This document shows positions 8,642 to 18,314 of a stretch of 64,000 nucleotides of DNA, one piece after another; the stretch's first letter is position 1, and each line of letters begins with the position of its first letter. Where the stretch lies: contig JAJLPB010000014.1 of the NCBI GenBank assembly GCA_025548565.1, forward strand, positions 1 to 64,000. The letters run 5' to 3'. The DNA is from Rugamonas sp. A1-17 (GTDB taxonomy: Bacteria > Pseudomonadota > Gammaproteobacteria > Burkholderiales > Burkholderiaceae_D). Position numbers and translations under genes: made by a program. The notes below the pieces were generated by a model, which did no database searches, was not told the origin of the DNA, and saw nothing but the letters and a program-made list of their open reading frames with translations.

Positions 8642-9517
8642 TTAAATATTAACTTTAATATGCGTAGTTAATAATACTAACCATGTTGCCAGGATAAATG
8701 GCAGCGTGAAGCAAGGAAGGCCAGCGACGCCAAACATGGCCGCTAGTGCAAAGCTGAGCGCGGTACCGGCGAGGCATCCGGGCCAGCCGCATTGATGGGT
8801 GTGTAAGGCAAGCGCGACAAGCAGACTGTTGATGCCCGCCCCGGCGGCGTGAGCTTCGACGCCGGAACCCGGTAAAAGCCAGCTTGCCAGCGTAATCCCC
8901 AGCCTGGACAACGCGGCGCCCGATAACGCCCACATGGCCAGATGCCAATCGCGGCGAGCCAACGCGGCCCACAGCAGCATGCCCAACGGAGCCAGGCCTA
9001 TGAAAGCGGCCCCACCCAATGAGCAGAACAGAGAACTGAAGGCAGTCGCGCCGCAGACACCCGCCGCTGGCGGCGGTCCCTGCAAACCAAAGTTGGAACC
9101 CACCGCAGCGGCGAGCCACATCGACAGGACAAACGGCAGCGTCAATGGCGGAATACGCATACGCTCGATCAACCGGGTCAGCACGGCCGTCAGCACGCCG
9201 GCCATTGCGACCCATATCAACAACGCGCCGCCCACCTGATAGGTGGCGCACAGGCCGATACCGGTCAGCGCGCCGTTAAAACCGTATAAACCGTTATGCC
9301 GGCGCGCTTCTGGAAGCTTCAACACCCACGCCGCGACCGAGGCGCAACCAGCGCCCAGCATGCAGCCCAGCGCCAGGGCCGGCCCGCTCAGATACAGGCA
9401 AAGCAGCAGAACGGCGCCGAATACCGCCGAGTCCTGAAAGTAGATCTGGGCCATCGCCGTCAACTGACGTTGCAGCGCCACAGGCACCGCAACGCGAAGG
9501 ACCGGCGATAAAATCAC
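8642..9517 (-). CDS. Urea transporter (UT family)
   Basis: A 291-residue polytopic protein with the two-fold repeated signature of bacterial urea channels. The first half has NGLYGFNGALTGIGL and LTLPFVLSMWL; the second has AGAGINSLLVALAL and CFTLPFILATWLVLL. It is expected to pass urea across the inner membrane. The GTG start at 9515-9517 overlaps the pyk stop (GTGA), so translation is coupled to pyk and it is the last gene of the gcl operon. Glyoxylate and urea are co-products of allantoate breakdown, so its place here makes metabolic sense. Confidence 0.85.
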   Translation of the reverse strand: MILSPVLRVAVPVALQRQLTAMAQIYFQDSAVFGAVLLLCLYLSGPALALGCMLGAGCASVAAWVLKLPEARRHNGLYGFNGALTGIGLCATYQVGGALLIWVAMAGVLTAVLTRLIERMRIPPLTLPFVLSMWLAAAVGSNFGLQGPPPAAGVCGATAFSSLFCSLGGAAFIGLAPLGMLLWAALARRDWHLAMWALSGAALSRLGITLASWLLPGSGVEAHAAGAGINSLLVALALHTHQCGWPGCLAGTALSFALAAMFGVAGLPCFTLPFILATWLVLLTTHIKVNI

Positions 9518-10953
9518 GCCGCTGCCGGCTCGTTATCGGGCCAGATCTGCGCGATACGCAGCAGGTTGGTGCTGCCCGGCTGCCCGAACGGCACACCCGC
9601 CGTGATCGCGATCTGGTCGCCCGGTTGCCCGAAGCCTTCCCGCAGCGCCGCCTGGCACGCCGCGGCCACCATGCGGTCCACGTTGCGCACGTCCGCGCTC
9701 ACAGTCGAATGGACTCCCCACGCCAACGCAAGGCGGCGCGCCGTCGACAGGTTAGGCGTAATGCTCAGGATAGGCGCCATCGGCCGTTCGCGCGCCGCGC
9801 GCAGGCTCGTGTGGCCGGAGCTGGTGTACGTCACCGTGGCCACCGCGCCGACGATCTGCGTCACGTCGCGCAACGCGGAGCAGATCGCGTCGCCGCTGTT
9901 CGGCATCGGCGCCTGGTTCTGGGCGTCGATCATCTGGCGGTAAAGCGGGTCCTTCTCCACTTCGCAGATGATGCGGTCCATGATGGACACAGCCTCGGTC
10001 GGATAAGCACCGCTGGCCGACTCCGCCGACAGCATTACTGCATCGGCACCGTCGTAGATCGCGCTGGCCACGTCGGACGCTTCCGCCCGCGTCGGCACCG
10101 GCGCCGAAATCATGGACTCCAGCATCTGCGTGGCGACAACGATAGGCTTGCCCTGCAGCCGGCAAGCGCGCAGGATACGCTTCTGCACGCCGGGAACCCG
10201 CTCCGGCGGCACCTCCACACCCAGATCGCCGCGTGCCACCATGATCGCATCCGATACCGCGACGATGGCGTCCAACGCATCCAGCGCCGCCGGCTTTTCC
10301 AGCTTTGCCAGCAGCGCTGCACGCGTGCCGACGATGGCGCGGGCTTGCACAAGATCCTCCGGCCGCTGCACAAACGACAGCGCGATCCAGTCCGCGCCCA
10401 TCTCCAGCGCAAAGTCCAGGTCACGCAGGTCCTTTTCCGTCAGCGCCGGGATGGGTAGCACCACGTCCGGCACATTGACGCCTTTGCGGTCCGACAGCAC
10501 GCCGCCGTTGACGACGCGAGTGCGGATCACGCGGCCCTCGTTGGCCACTACCGCCAGCCGCAGCTTGCCGTCGTCCAGCAGCAAGGACTGGCCGGCGTCG
10601 ATCACTTCGAACAGCTCCGGGTGCGGCAGGCAAACGCGCTGCGCATTACCAGGCGACGTGTCGCGGTCCAACGCGAACTCCTGCCCGGCGACCAGCATCA
10701 CCTTCCCTTCGGCGAACTGTCCCACGCGCAGCTTGGGGCCCTGCAAATCGGCCAGGATGGCGATCGGCCGGCCGGCGCCCCGTTCGATCTCGCGCACGAT
10801 GTTGCAGCGCGCCTGGTGGTCCTGATGCGTGCCGTGGCTGAAGTTAAAGCGGAACACATCCGCGCCCGCTTCGAACAATGCCTGAATGGCTTCCTTGCTG
10901 CTGCTGGCCGGGCCGAGCGTGGCCACGATTTTGGCCTGACGTTGACGTCGCAT
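9514..10953 (-). CDS. pyk: Pyruvate kinase
   Basis: A 479-residue enzyme converting phosphoenolpyruvate and ADP to pyruvate and ATP. Visible motifs: FNFSHGTHQDH near residue 36, the KLRVG substrate region, the active-site signature around AKLEKPAALDALD, MVARGDLGVEVPPERVPGVQK, VATQMLESMI, and a C-terminal allosteric domain (TYTSSGHTSLRAARERP). It lies 14 bp after the glycerate kinase gene in the glyoxylate operon. It closes the path glyoxylate, tartronate semialdehyde, glycerate, 2-phosphoglycerate, PEP, pyruvate; enolase is expected elsewhere. Confidence 0.96.
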   Translation of the reverse strand: MRRQRQAKIVATLGPASSSKEAIQALFEAGADVFRFNFSHGTHQDHQARCNIVREIERGAGRPIAILADLQGPKLRVGQFAEGKVMLVAGQEFALDRDTSPGNAQRVCLPHPELFEVIDAGQSLLLDDGKLRLAVVANEGRVIRTRVVNGGVLSDRKGVNVPDVVLPIPALTEKDLRDLDFALEMGADWIALSFVQRPEDLVQARAIVGTRAALLAKLEKPAALDALDAIVAVSDAIMVARGDLGVEVPPERVPGVQKRILRACRLQGKPIVVATQMLESMISAPVPTRAEASDVASAIYDGADAVMLSAESASGAYPTEAVSIMDRIICEVEKDPLYRQMIDAQNQAPMPNSGDAICSALRDVTQIVGAVATVTYTSSGHTSLRAARERPMAPILSITPNLSTARRLALAWGVHSTVSADVRNVDRMVAAACQAALREGFGQPGDQIAITAGVPFGQPGSTNLLRIAQIWPDNEPAAA

Positions 10954-10967
10954 TGGGTGTTCCTTTT

Positions 10968-12236
10968 TTACAGAATTAAAACGGCGCGGAAGTCGTTGAC
11001 GTTGGTGCGGGTCGGGCCGCTGACCACCAGATCGTTCAACGCGCTGAAATAGCCGTAGCCGTCGTTGTTTTCCAAGAGCGTCTTGGCCCGCAGCTTCTGC
11101 GTCAAGCCACGCTCCAGCGAGTCCGGGCCGTACAATGCGCCGGCGTTGTCCTCCGAGCCGTCGATGCCGTCGGTGTCGCAGGCCACGGCGTGGATGCCGG
11201 GATGCCCATCCAGCGTCACCGCAAGGCTGAGCAGGAATTCAGCATTCCGTCCGCCGCGCCCCGAGCCGCGCACCGTCACCGTGGTCTCGCCGCCGGAAAT
11301 GATGACGCAAGGCCGCTGGAACGGCTGACCGCGCGTCGCTACCTGCCGCGCCATCGCCGCGTGGACGATGGCGACATCGCGCGATTCGCCCTCGATGCCG
11401 TCGGACAGGATATACGGCGTGATGCCCACCGCATGTGCATGCGCGGCAGCCGCCTCCAGCGCATCCTGCGCGATGGCGATCACGTGATGGCTGTTGCGTG
11501 CGAAGCGCGGATCGCCCGGCTTCGGCGTCTCGCCCGCGCCAGATTCGAGATGCTCGCGGATGCTGTCCGGGATGGCGATGTCGTACTTGCGCAGCACCGC
11601 CAGCGCATCGGCGCAGGTGGTCGGATCGGGCAAGGTTGGGCCGCTGGCGATGATGCCGGGATCGTCGCCTGGCACGTCAGAGATCAGCAACGTCACCACC
11701 CGCGCCGGTGCGCAGGCCAGCGCCAGCCTGCCGCCCTTGATGGCCGACAGGTGCTTGCGCACGCAGTTCATCTCGGAGATGGCGGCGCCACTCTTCAACA
11801 AGGCCTTGTTCAGCGCCTGCTTCTGCTCCAGCGTGATGCCGGGCGCCGGCAACGCCAGCAGCGACGAGCCGCCGCCGGAGATCAGGCAGAGCACCAGATC
11901 GTTCTCGCTCAGGCCCTGCACCATCTCCATCATGCGGCCCGCGGCGGCGCGGCCCGCCTCGTCCGGCACCGGATGGGCGGCCTCGATCACCTCGATGCGC
12001 TCGCAGTCCACGCCATGTTCGTAGCGCGTGACGACCAACCCGGAGATATCACCCTGCCAGTGACGCTCCACCGCGCGCGCCATCGCGGCGGCGCCCTTGC
12101 CCGCGCCGATCACCAGCGTGCGTCCATTCTTCGGCGGTTCCGGCAAGTAGGCCGGCAGGCACTTCTCCGCACTGACAGCGTCCACCGCGCTGCCGTAAAG
12201 ATCGAGCAGGAATTGGCGTGGATTCAAGGTACTCAT
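10968..12236 (-). CDS. Glycerate 2-kinase, MOFRL family (often annotated TtuD hydroxypyruvate reductase)
   Basis: 422 residues from the ATG at 12236, whose first bases overlap the glxR stop (TAATG). N-terminal glycerate kinase domain with LVIGAGKGAAAMARA, LISGGGSSLLALP and LISDVPGDDPGIIASGPT. C-terminal MOFRL domain with VIISGGETTVTVRGSGRGGRNAEF, ACDTDGIDGSEDNAGA and SGPTRTNVNDFRA. Members phosphorylate D-glycerate to 2-phosphoglycerate; older annotation calls them hydroxypyruvate reductases. Placement directly after tartronate semialdehyde reductase supports the kinase role. Confidence 0.9.
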   Translation of the reverse strand: MSTLNPRQFLLDLYGSAVDAVSAEKCLPAYLPEPPKNGRTLVIGAGKGAAAMARAVERHWQGDISGLVVTRYEHGVDCERIEVIEAAHPVPDEAGRAAAGRMMEMVQGLSENDLVLCLISGGGSSLLALPAPGITLEQKQALNKALLKSGAAISEMNCVRKHLSAIKGGRLALACAPARVVTLLISDVPGDDPGIIASGPTLPDPTTCADALAVLRKYDIAIPDSIREHLESGAGETPKPGDPRFARNSHHVIAIAQDALEAAAAHAHAVGITPYILSDGIEGESRDVAIVHAAMARQVATRGQPFQRPCVIISGGETTVTVRGSGRGGRNAEFLLSLAVTLDGHPGIHAVACDTDGIDGSEDNAGALYGPDSLERGLTQKLRAKTLLENNDGYGYFSALNDLVVSGPTRTNVNDFRAVLIL

Positions 12237-13123
12237 TACGCCTCGGCGATCTGGTGGTTGGACATCAGCTCGATCGCGCGGCACAGTGCCGAGTGGTCCA
12301 TGCCGCCCAGGCCATTGGCCGCGCAAGCATTCATCAGCTCCTGCGCCATGGCGGTATTCGGCAGCGACACACCCATCGCCTTGGCGCCCTGCAGCGCCAG
12401 GTTCAGGTCCTTCTGGTGCAGTTCGATGCGGAAGCCCGGATTGAAGGTGCGCTTGACCATGCGTTCGCCGTGCACTTCCAGGATGCGCGAGTTGGCGAAA
12501 CCGCCCATCAACGCTGAGCGCACCTTGGCCGGGTCGGCGCCGGCCTTGGACGCGAACAGCAGCGCCTCGGCCACGGCCTGGATGTTCAGCGCGACGATGA
12601 TCTGGTTGGCGACCTTGGTGGTCTGGCCGTCGCCGTTGCCGCCGACCAGCGTGATGTTCTTGCCCATCAGTTCAAACAGCGGCTTGACGATGTCGAAGGC
12701 CGCTTCCGAGCCGCCGACCATGATCGTCAGCGAGCCGGCCTTGGCGCCGACTTCGCCGCCGGAGACCGGCGCATCCAGGTATTCGCAGCCCAAGGCATTG
12801 ATCTTCTTGGCGAACTTCTTGGTCTCGATGGGCGAGATCGAGCTCATATCGACCACGATGGTGTTCGGACGCAGGCCCTTGGCCACGCCCTCTTCGCCGA
12901 ACAGCGCCGCCTCGACGTGCGGCGTGTCCGGCACCATGACGATGATGATGTCGGCGCGTGCAGCCACCTCGGCGGCCGAGGTGCAGACCGTGGCGCCGGC
13001 TTCGATCAACGGGTATGGCGGGTTCTTGATGTCGTGCAGGTACAGTTTGTGGCCGCCGTTCAGCAGGTGCTGCGCCATCGGTGCGCCCATGATACCCAGA
13101 CCAATAAATCCAACTCGAGACAT
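12236..13123 (-). CDS. glxR: 2-hydroxy-3-oxopropionate (tartronate semialdehyde) reductase
   Basis: 295 residues from ATG 13123, with AAGGA seven bases upstream. Beta-hydroxyacid dehydrogenase family: N-terminal NAD(P)-binding VGFIGLGIMGAPMAQHL, substrate-binding DAPVSGGEVGAKAGSLTIMVGG, and the catalytic lysine region TTKVANQIIVALN. It reduces tartronate semialdehyde, made by Gcl, to D-glycerate. It lies 26 bp after hyi and overlaps the glycerate kinase start by one base. GarR is the alternative name for the same activity; the gcl-hyi context favours glxR. Confidence 0.93.
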   Translation of the reverse strand: MSRVGFIGLGIMGAPMAQHLLNGGHKLYLHDIKNPPYPLIEAGATVCTSAAEVAARADIIIVMVPDTPHVEAALFGEEGVAKGLRPNTIVVDMSSISPIETKKFAKKINALGCEYLDAPVSGGEVGAKAGSLTIMVGGSEAAFDIVKPLFELMGKNITLVGGNGDGQTTKVANQIIVALNIQAVAEALLFASKAGADPAKVRSALMGGFANSRILEVHGERMVKRTFNPGFRIELHQKDLNLALQGAKAMGVSLPNTAMAQELMNACAANGLGGMDHSALCRAIELMSNHQIAEA

Positions 13124-13149
13124 GATATTTTCCTTAAAAAGTATGTGAT

Positions 13150-13929
13150 TTAAACGCCGTGCGCGGCGCGCCAGCCCAGGCCCGCTTCCGTCGTGGTGCG
13201 CGGCTTGTATTCGCAACCGATCCAGCCGTCGTAACCGGCGGCGTCCAGCTGCTCGAACAGGTAGCGGTACTTGATTTCGCCGGTGCCCGGCTCGTTGCGG
13301 CCGGGGTTATCCGCCAGTTGCACGTGGCCGATCAGCGGCAGGTGCTTCTTGATGGTGTTGGTCAGCTCACCTTCCATGCGCTGCATGTGATAGATGTCGT
13401 ACTGGATGAACAGGTTGTCCGATCCCGTGGCCGCGATCAGTGATGCCGCCTGCGCCGTATTGGTCAGGAAGAAGCCGGGAATGTCGTAGCTGTTGATCGG
13501 TTCAATCAGCAGGCGGATGCCCTCGTCCTTCAACGCCTCGGCGGCGAAGCGCAGGTTCTCCACCAGCGTGACCTGCGCGTCCTGCCGCGTCACGCCTTGG
13601 GGCAGGATGCCGACCAGGCAGTTCACTTGCCTCACGCCCAGCTCCTTGGCGTAGGCAATGGCGGTCCAGACGCCATCGCGGAATTCTGCCACGCGGTCCG
13701 GGTGGCAGGCGATGCCGCGCTCACCGGTTTCCCAGTGGCCCGCCGGCAGGTTGTGAAGCACCAGTTCCAGCTTGTTGGCCTTCAGGCGCTCGGAAAGGTC
13801 GCGGGCGCTGTACGCATACGGGAACAGGAACTCCACCGCCTGGAACCCGGCGCGGGCCGCCGCTTCGAAGCGGTCGATAAAGGGCACCTCGGTGAACAGC
13901 ATGGTGAGGTTGGCTGCAAGTTTGGTCAT
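13150..13929 (-). CDS. hyi: Hydroxypyruvate isomerase
   Basis: A 259-residue TIM-barrel protein of the AP-endonuclease-2/xylose isomerase-like superfamily. Segments typical of Hyi: LAANLTMLFTEVPFIDRFEAAARAGF, LHNLPAGHWETGERGIACHP, LLIEPINSYDIPGFFL and QYDIYHMQRMEG. It interconverts hydroxypyruvate and tartronate semialdehyde. GAGGATACCGAC precedes the ATG. Twelve bases separate it from gcl, the standard gcl-hyi order. Confidence 0.95.
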   Translation of the reverse strand: MTKLAANLTMLFTEVPFIDRFEAAARAGFQAVEFLFPYAYSARDLSERLKANKLELVLHNLPAGHWETGERGIACHPDRVAEFRDGVWTAIAYAKELGVRQVNCLVGILPQGVTRQDAQVTLVENLRFAAEALKDEGIRLLIEPINSYDIPGFFLTNTAQAASLIAATGSDNLFIQYDIYHMQRMEGELTNTIKKHLPLIGHVQLADNPGRNEPGTGEIKYRYLFEQLDAAGYDGWIGCEYKPRTTTEAGLGWRAAHGV

Positions 13930-13941
13930 GTCGGTATCCTC

Positions 13942-15717
13942 TCAGTCCAGCAGGGAGATCGCGGTCGGCGCGTCGGATCCGCGCAGCGCCAGCTCTTCGA
14001 ATTCGTTGATCTTGTCGATGTCGGTACCCATTGCGATGTTGGTCACGCGCTCCAGGATCACTTCCACCACCACCGGCACCTTGAACTCTTCCATCCACTT
14101 GTTGGCCTGTTCGAAAGCGGCCGGCAGCTCGTCCGCATTGGTGACGCGGATCGCTTTACAGCCCAGGCCCTCCACCACGGCGATGTGATCGACGCCGTAG
14201 CCGTTCAGCTCCGGTGCGTTGATGTTCTCGAACGACAGCTGCACGCAGAAGTCCATGTCGAAGCCACGCTGCGACTGGCGGATCAAGCCGAGGTAGGAGT
14301 TGTTGACCACCACATGCAGGTAAGGCAGCTTGAATTGCGCGCCCACTGCCAGCTCTTCGATCATGAACTGGAAGTCGTAGTCGCCGGAGATGGCCACCAC
14401 CGTGCGCTGCGGGTCGGCCGCGGCCACGCCCAGCGCGGCGGAGATGGTCCAGCCCAGCGGGCCGGCCTGGCCGCAGTTGATCCAGTGGCGAGCGTTATAC
14501 ACGTGCAGGAACTGCGCGGCGGCGATCTGCGACAGGCCGATGGTGCTGACGTAGCAGGTATCGCGGCCAAAGGCCTTGTTCATCTCCTCATACACGCGCT
14601 GCGGCTTGACCGGCACCTGTTCGAAGTGGGTCTTGCGCTGCATGGTGCGCTTGCGTTCACTACACTGCGCCACCCATGCCGAACGGTCTTTGAGCTTGCC
14701 GGCGGCCTTCCACTCGGCCGCCACTTCGATCATCAGCTTGAGCGCGGCGCCGGCGTCGGAGACGATCCCGAAGTCCGGGCCGAACACGCGGCCGATCTGG
14801 GTAGGCTCGATGTCGATGTGGACGAATTTGCGGTCCTTGGTGTACACCTCGATGGTGCCGGTGTGGCGGTTGGCCCAGCGGTTGCCGATGCCGAACACGA
14901 AGTCGGAAGCCAGCAACGTCGCATTGCCATAACGGTGGCTGGTTTGCAAACCGACCATGCCGACCATCAGTTTGTGGTCATCGGGGATCGCCCCCCACGC
15001 CATCAGGGTCGGGATCACCGGCACGCCGGTCAGTTCCGCGAACTGCACCAGCAGATCGGACGCGTTGGCGTTGATGACACCACCGCCGGCGGTGATCAGC
15101 GGGTACTCCGCGTCATTCAACATCGTCAACGCTTTTTCGATCTGTGCACGGGTGGCTTTCGGCTTGTAGGCTTCCAGCGGCTGGTAGGTATCCGGATCGA
15201 ATTCGATTTCGGCCATCTGCACGTCGAACGGCAGATCCACCAGCACCGGACCGGGACGGCCCGAGCGCATGATGTGGAAGGCCTGCTGGAACACCATCGG
15301 TACCAGCGCCGGCTCACGCACGGTGACGGCCCATTTGGTCACCGGCTTGGCGATGGACTCGATATCGACCGCCTGGAAGTCCTCCTTGTACAGGCGGGCG
15401 CGCGGAGCTTGGCCCGTAATACAGAGGATAGGTATGGAATCCGCCTGGGCCGAATACAGGCCAGTGATCATGTCGGTGCCGGCCGGGCCGGAGGTGCCGA
15501 TGCACACGCCGATATTGCCGGCCTTGGCGCGGGTGTAACCCTCGGCCATGTGCGACGCGCCCTCCACGTGGCGCGCCAGGATGTGCTTCGCGCTCCCCTG
15601 CTTCTTCAATGCCGCATAAAACGGGTTGATCGCGGCGCCCGGAACCCCGAACACCTGATTCACGCCCTCTTTTTCCAAAACGATTGCTGCCGCCTGCGCT
15701 GCTGTCATCCGTGCCAT
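13942..15717 (-). CDS. gcl: Glyoxylate carboligase (tartronate-semialdehyde synthase)
   Basis: A ThDP- and FAD-dependent enzyme joining two glyoxylates to tartronate semialdehyde plus CO2. 591 residues from ATG 15717, with GGGGA just upstream. Val51 ([12 protein letters not shown]) occupies the place of the otherwise universal catalytic Glu of ThDP enzymes, a hallmark of Gcl. N-terminal pyrimidine-binding domain; central domain with [13 protein letters not shown]-terminal ThDP/Mg site [18 protein letters not shown]...[10 protein letters not shown]. First gene of the six-gene operon and divergent from the LysR gene, with an inverted repeat between them at 15804-15830. Confidence 0.97.
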   Translation of the reverse strand: MARMTAAQAAAIVLEKEGVNQVFGVPGAAINPFYAALKKQGSAKHILARHVEGASHMAEGYTRAKAGNIGVCIGTSGPAGTDMITGLYSAQADSIPILCITGQAPRARLYKEDFQAVDIESIAKPVTKWAVTVREPALVPMVFQQAFHIMRSGRPGPVLVDLPFDVQMAEIEFDPDTYQPLEAYKPKATRAQIEKALTMLNDAEYPLITAGGGVINANASDLLVQFAELTGVPVIPTLMAWGAIPDDHKLMVGMVGLQTSHRYGNATLLASDFVFGIGNRWANRHTGTIEVYTKDRKFVHIDIEPTQIGRVFGPDFGIVSDAGAALKLMIEVAAEWKAAGKLKDRSAWVAQCSERKRTMQRKTHFEQVPVKPQRVYEEMNKAFGRDTCYVSTIGLSQIAAAQFLHVYNARHWINCGQAGPLGWTISAALGVAAADPQRTVVAISGDYDFQFMIEELAVGAQFKLPYLHVVVNNSYLGLIRQSQRGFDMDFCVQLSFENINAPELNGYGVDHIAVVEGLGCKAIRVTNADELPAAFEQANKWMEEFKVPVVVEVILERVTNIAMGTDIDKINEFEELALRGSDAPTAISLLD

Positions 15718-15803
15718 GCTTGTCCCCTGATGGTTAAGTACTGAACTTGATGGGATCATCGTAGCGGGAAAGGCGGGCCGTGATAAGAAGACAAACTCTC
15801 GCT

Positions 15804-15830
15804 TTATTCGATACTCAAAATATGGAATAA
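15804..15830. promoter_or_regulatory. Inverted repeat between gcl and its divergent LysR gene
   Basis: TTATTC at 15804-15809 and GAATAA at 15825-15830 form an inverted repeat with a 15-base AT-rich centre. Inside it lies a T-N11-A type LysR half-site arrangement. It abuts the possible GTG start of the LysR gene and lies about 90 bp upstream of gcl, a usual place for an LTTR recognition site. No footprint evidence. Confidence 0.45.
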
Positions 15831-15848
15831 GTGTGGAATAATCCAGCC

Positions 15849-16757
15849 ATGGACAAACTGACGCAAATCGAGGCCTTCGTCGACGTGGCCGAAAAGGGCA
15901 GCCTGGTACGGGCGGCGATGGGCCAACACATCACGCCCGTGATGCTGGGCCGGCGCATCGACGCGCTGGAGAAGCGCCTGGGCGTGAAGCTGATGCACCG
16001 CACCACGCGCCATCTGACGCTCACCGAGCAAGGCACGCTGTACCTGGATCATTGCCGCAAATTGCTCGCTGATCTGGGCCATGCCGACCGCATGGTGTCC
16101 GAGGGACGGCATCGTGCCACCGGCCACCTGATCGTCTCGGCGCCGGCAGCCTTCGGCCGTAAGCACGTGGCCCCCCATGCGGCGGGCTTTGTGCGCGCGC
16201 ATCCCGACGTGCAGATCTCCTTCAACCTGACCGACCGCGTGGTGGACCTGGTGCGGGATGGTTACGATGTCGGCATCCGTATCGGCGGCGTGATCGACCC
16301 GAGCTTCGTCGCCGTCAAGCTGGCCAGCAACCGGCGCGTGGTGTGCGGCACGCCGGAATATTTCGACCGCCACGGCATTCCACGCACGCTGGACGACCTG
16401 GCGCAGCACAACTGCCTGGCCTTCAACCTGCAGGGCGGGCAGCAGCGCGGCTGGTACTTCCAGGATCACGGCAAGCAGGTGACGGTACGGGCGGACGGTA
16501 ACCTGAATTGCAACGACGGCGAACTGCTGCACCGCTGGGCCACCGAGGGCCTGGGGCTGGCGTGGCGCTCATCGTGGGAGATCCAGTCGCAGCTGGCGTC
16601 CGGTGAATTGATCACGGTGCTGGACGATTACGCGCTGCCGCAGTACGACATCGTGGCGGTCTATCCGCAGCAGCGGCACTTGCCGGCAAAGGTGCGCTTC
16701 TTCATCGACATGCTGAAGGAGATCTACGCCCGGCCGGACTACTGGCTCACCAACTGA
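15849..16757 (+). CDS. LysR family regulator, probably of the gcl operon
   Basis: 302 residues from ATG 15849 ([19 protein letters not shown]); an in-frame GTG at 15831 would add six residues, and neither start has a strong Shine-Dalgarno. N-terminal winged HTH at about residues 1-60, then an effector-binding domain ([30 protein letters not shown]) of the CrgA-like LTTR subgroup. The divergent orientation to gcl and the 131-bp shared region with an inverted repeat indicate control of glyoxylate metabolism; this is inference from position. Confidence 0.87.
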   Translation: MDKLTQIEAFVDVAEKGSLVRAAMGQHITPVMLGRRIDALEKRLGVKLMHRTTRHLTLTEQGTLYLDHCRKLLADLGHADRMVSEGRHRATGHLIVSAPAAFGRKHVAPHAAGFVRAHPDVQISFNLTDRVVDLVRDGYDVGIRIGGVIDPSFVAVKLASNRRVVCGTPEYFDRHGIPRTLDDLAQHNCLAFNLQGGQQRGWYFQDHGKQVTVRADGNLNCNDGELLHRWATEGLGLAWRSSWEIQSQLASGELITVLDDYALPQYDIVAVYPQQRHLPAKVRFFIDMLKEIYARPDYWLTN

Positions 16758-16802
16758 GTCCCACCTGCGATCCGGTTGGATGCGCTGTTTTTCGGGCTAA
16801 GG

Positions 16803-16808
16803 TACAAT
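16803..16808 (+). promoter_or_regulatory. Candidate -10 hexamer directly before the DUF481 gene
   Basis: TACAAT lies seven bases before the ATG at 16816 and no Shine-Dalgarno intervenes, so a message started from it would be leaderless or nearly so. The -35 region is not convincing. Confidence 0.35.
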
Positions 16809-16815
16809 AATCGGC

Positions 16816-17562
16816 ATGAAAGCGATCCTACTTATCCCCGCCCTCACCCTCTCCCTGGTCCACGGCTACGCCGCCGCGGAATCCATCCTCGGCCACGACT
16901 GGAACAACTCCGCGGAGTTGGGCGCCATCTCCACGTCAGGTAACACGGTCGGTACTTCGGTCACCGGCAAGCTGGATGCCAAGCAGGAGCTGCCCGACTG
17001 GAGCAACGAGTATGTCCTGGCCGGGTACTTCAAGGACGAACAGGTCACCAAGGCCGACGGCGAAAAAGTGCGCGAGCGTTCCGCCCAGCGCTATTCGTTC
17101 TCCGCCAAAACCGCCTACAAGCTGCTGCAGGACCACGACAAATTATTCGCGCTGGCCACCCACGTCAACGACAAATTCGGCGCGTACACACGCTACTCCA
17201 CGGTGGGTGTCGGTTACGGCACCGAGACCTACAAGACACCTGATCACAGCATGGACGTGGAAATTGGCCCGGGCTATTTCAACGGCACCCGTTCGACCGG
17301 TGAAATGGAGAGCGGCATGACCGTGCGCGGCGCGGCCAACCTGAAATGGAAGCTGAGCGACACCGCCCTGTTCAGCCAGAACCTGAGCGTCGAACGCGGC
17401 ACCTCGAACATGCACTCGCTGGCCGAGACGGCGCTGCGCACCAAAATCAACAGCACCATGCAGATGAAGGCCGCGTTCAGCGTCCGCAACGACACCAACG
17501 TGCCGGAAGATAAAAAGAACACCGACACCCAAACGTCGGTGACGCTGGTCTACTCGTTCTAA
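16816..17562 (+). CDS. DUF481 (YdiY-like) outer-membrane beta-barrel protein
   Basis: 248 residues with a signal peptide (MKAILLIPALTLSLVHGYAAA, probable cleavage before ESILG). The mature part is a run of amphipathic strands with alternating residues, such as SAELGAISTSGNTVGTSVTGKL and YSTVGVGYGTETY, ending in SVTLVYSF with the C-terminal phenylalanine of outer-membrane barrels. DUF481 proteins are salt- or acid-responsive barrels of unclear function. It is convergent with the LytTR regulator gene, with only five bases between stops. Confidence 0.85.
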   Translation: MKAILLIPALTLSLVHGYAAAESILGHDWNNSAELGAISTSGNTVGTSVTGKLDAKQELPDWSNEYVLAGYFKDEQVTKADGEKVRERSAQRYSFSAKTAYKLLQDHDKLFALATHVNDKFGAYTRYSTVGVGYGTETYKTPDHSMDVEIGPGYFNGTRSTGEMESGMTVRGAANLKWKLSDTALFSQNLSVERGTSNMHSLAETALRTKINSTMQMKAAFSVRNDTNVPEDKKNTDTQTSVTLVYSF

Positions 17563-17567
17563 AAGCG

Positions 17568-18314
17568 CTACATGCCTTTGAACCGGTGCTGGAAGCGCTG
17601 GCTCACGGGCAGCTTGTCCTGATGGCCGCGCAGGCTTAGCCACAAGGCGCCGTCGGCATCGCGGCTGACGGCCGCGATGCGCTTCACCGCCACCACATAT
17701 CCCCGGTGTATCTGCCAGAATCCCGCGTCTTCCAGTTCGGCCGCCAGTTCCTTCAGCGGCGTGCGGATATGAGCCTCGGCCTGCTGCGGCGTCACCACCC
17801 GCGTGTATTTGAACTCCGAACAGAAGTAAATCACCTCGCTCAAATCGATGAAGTGGATCGAGTTGCCGACTGTCGCCTGCAGCCATGACGGCGCCGCCGG
17901 TTTTGGTGACAGCTGTTGCATCAGCCGCGCCAGGTCGGGCGGAGGCGTGCCAAGGCGCGCGCGCACCCGCTCGATGGCGCGCACCAGGCGCACAGGATCG
18001 GTGGGCTTGAGCACGTAATCGATCGCTCCTTCATCGAACGCGGCCAGCGCATGCTCCTGGTAGGCCGTGACGAACACCACATGCGTACGTGCGCCGAAGG
18101 TGCGCGCCACTTCCAGGCCGCTCAGGCCCGGCATGCGGATATCGAGGAAGGCGACATCCGGCTCCAGCGCGCGCGCCAGGCGCAGAGCCTCGTAGCCATT
18201 CGCCGCCTCGGCCACCAGTTCGGCCTCCGGCCACAACGCCGCCAGCGACTGCCGCAGTTCCGCCCGCAGCAAAGGCTCGTCGTCCGCGATCAGTATGCGT
18301 GGACGATGTATCAT
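17568..18314 (-). CDS. LytTR-type response regulator
   Basis: 248 residues. The receiver domain (1-120) has the acidic pair in ILIADDEPLLRAELR, the phosphoacceptor Asp in DVAFLDIRMPGLSGLEVA, Thr in VFVTAYQEHAL and Lys in YVLKPTDP. The C-terminal LytTR DNA-binding domain (about 145-248) has IHFIDLSEVIYFCSEFKYTRV and PLKELAAELEDAGFWQIHRGYVVAVKRI. The start overlaps the kinase stop by four bases (ATGA), so the two form a translationally coupled two-component pair. Confidence 0.93.
   Translation of the reverse strand: MIHRPRILIADDEPLLRAELRQSLAALWPEAELVAEAANGYEALRLARALEPDVAFLDIRMPGLSGLEVARTFGARTHVVFVTAYQEHALAAFDEGAIDYVLKPTDPVRLVRAIERVRARLGTPPPDLARLMQQLSPKPAAPSWLQATVGNSIHFIDLSEVIYFCSEFKYTRVVTPQQAEAHIRTPLKELAAELEDAGFWQIHRGYVVAVKRIAAVSRDADGALWLSLRGHQDKLPVSQRFQHRFKGM

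Noticed and set aside
13597-15744. Long open frame antisense to gcl and hyi; similar long antisense frames over the FadB-like gene, purL, 5-oxoprolinase, ppiD and lon
   Set aside because: They mirror the codon structure of strong genes in GC-rich DNA, show His/Arg/Gln/Val-rich low-information sequence and match no family.
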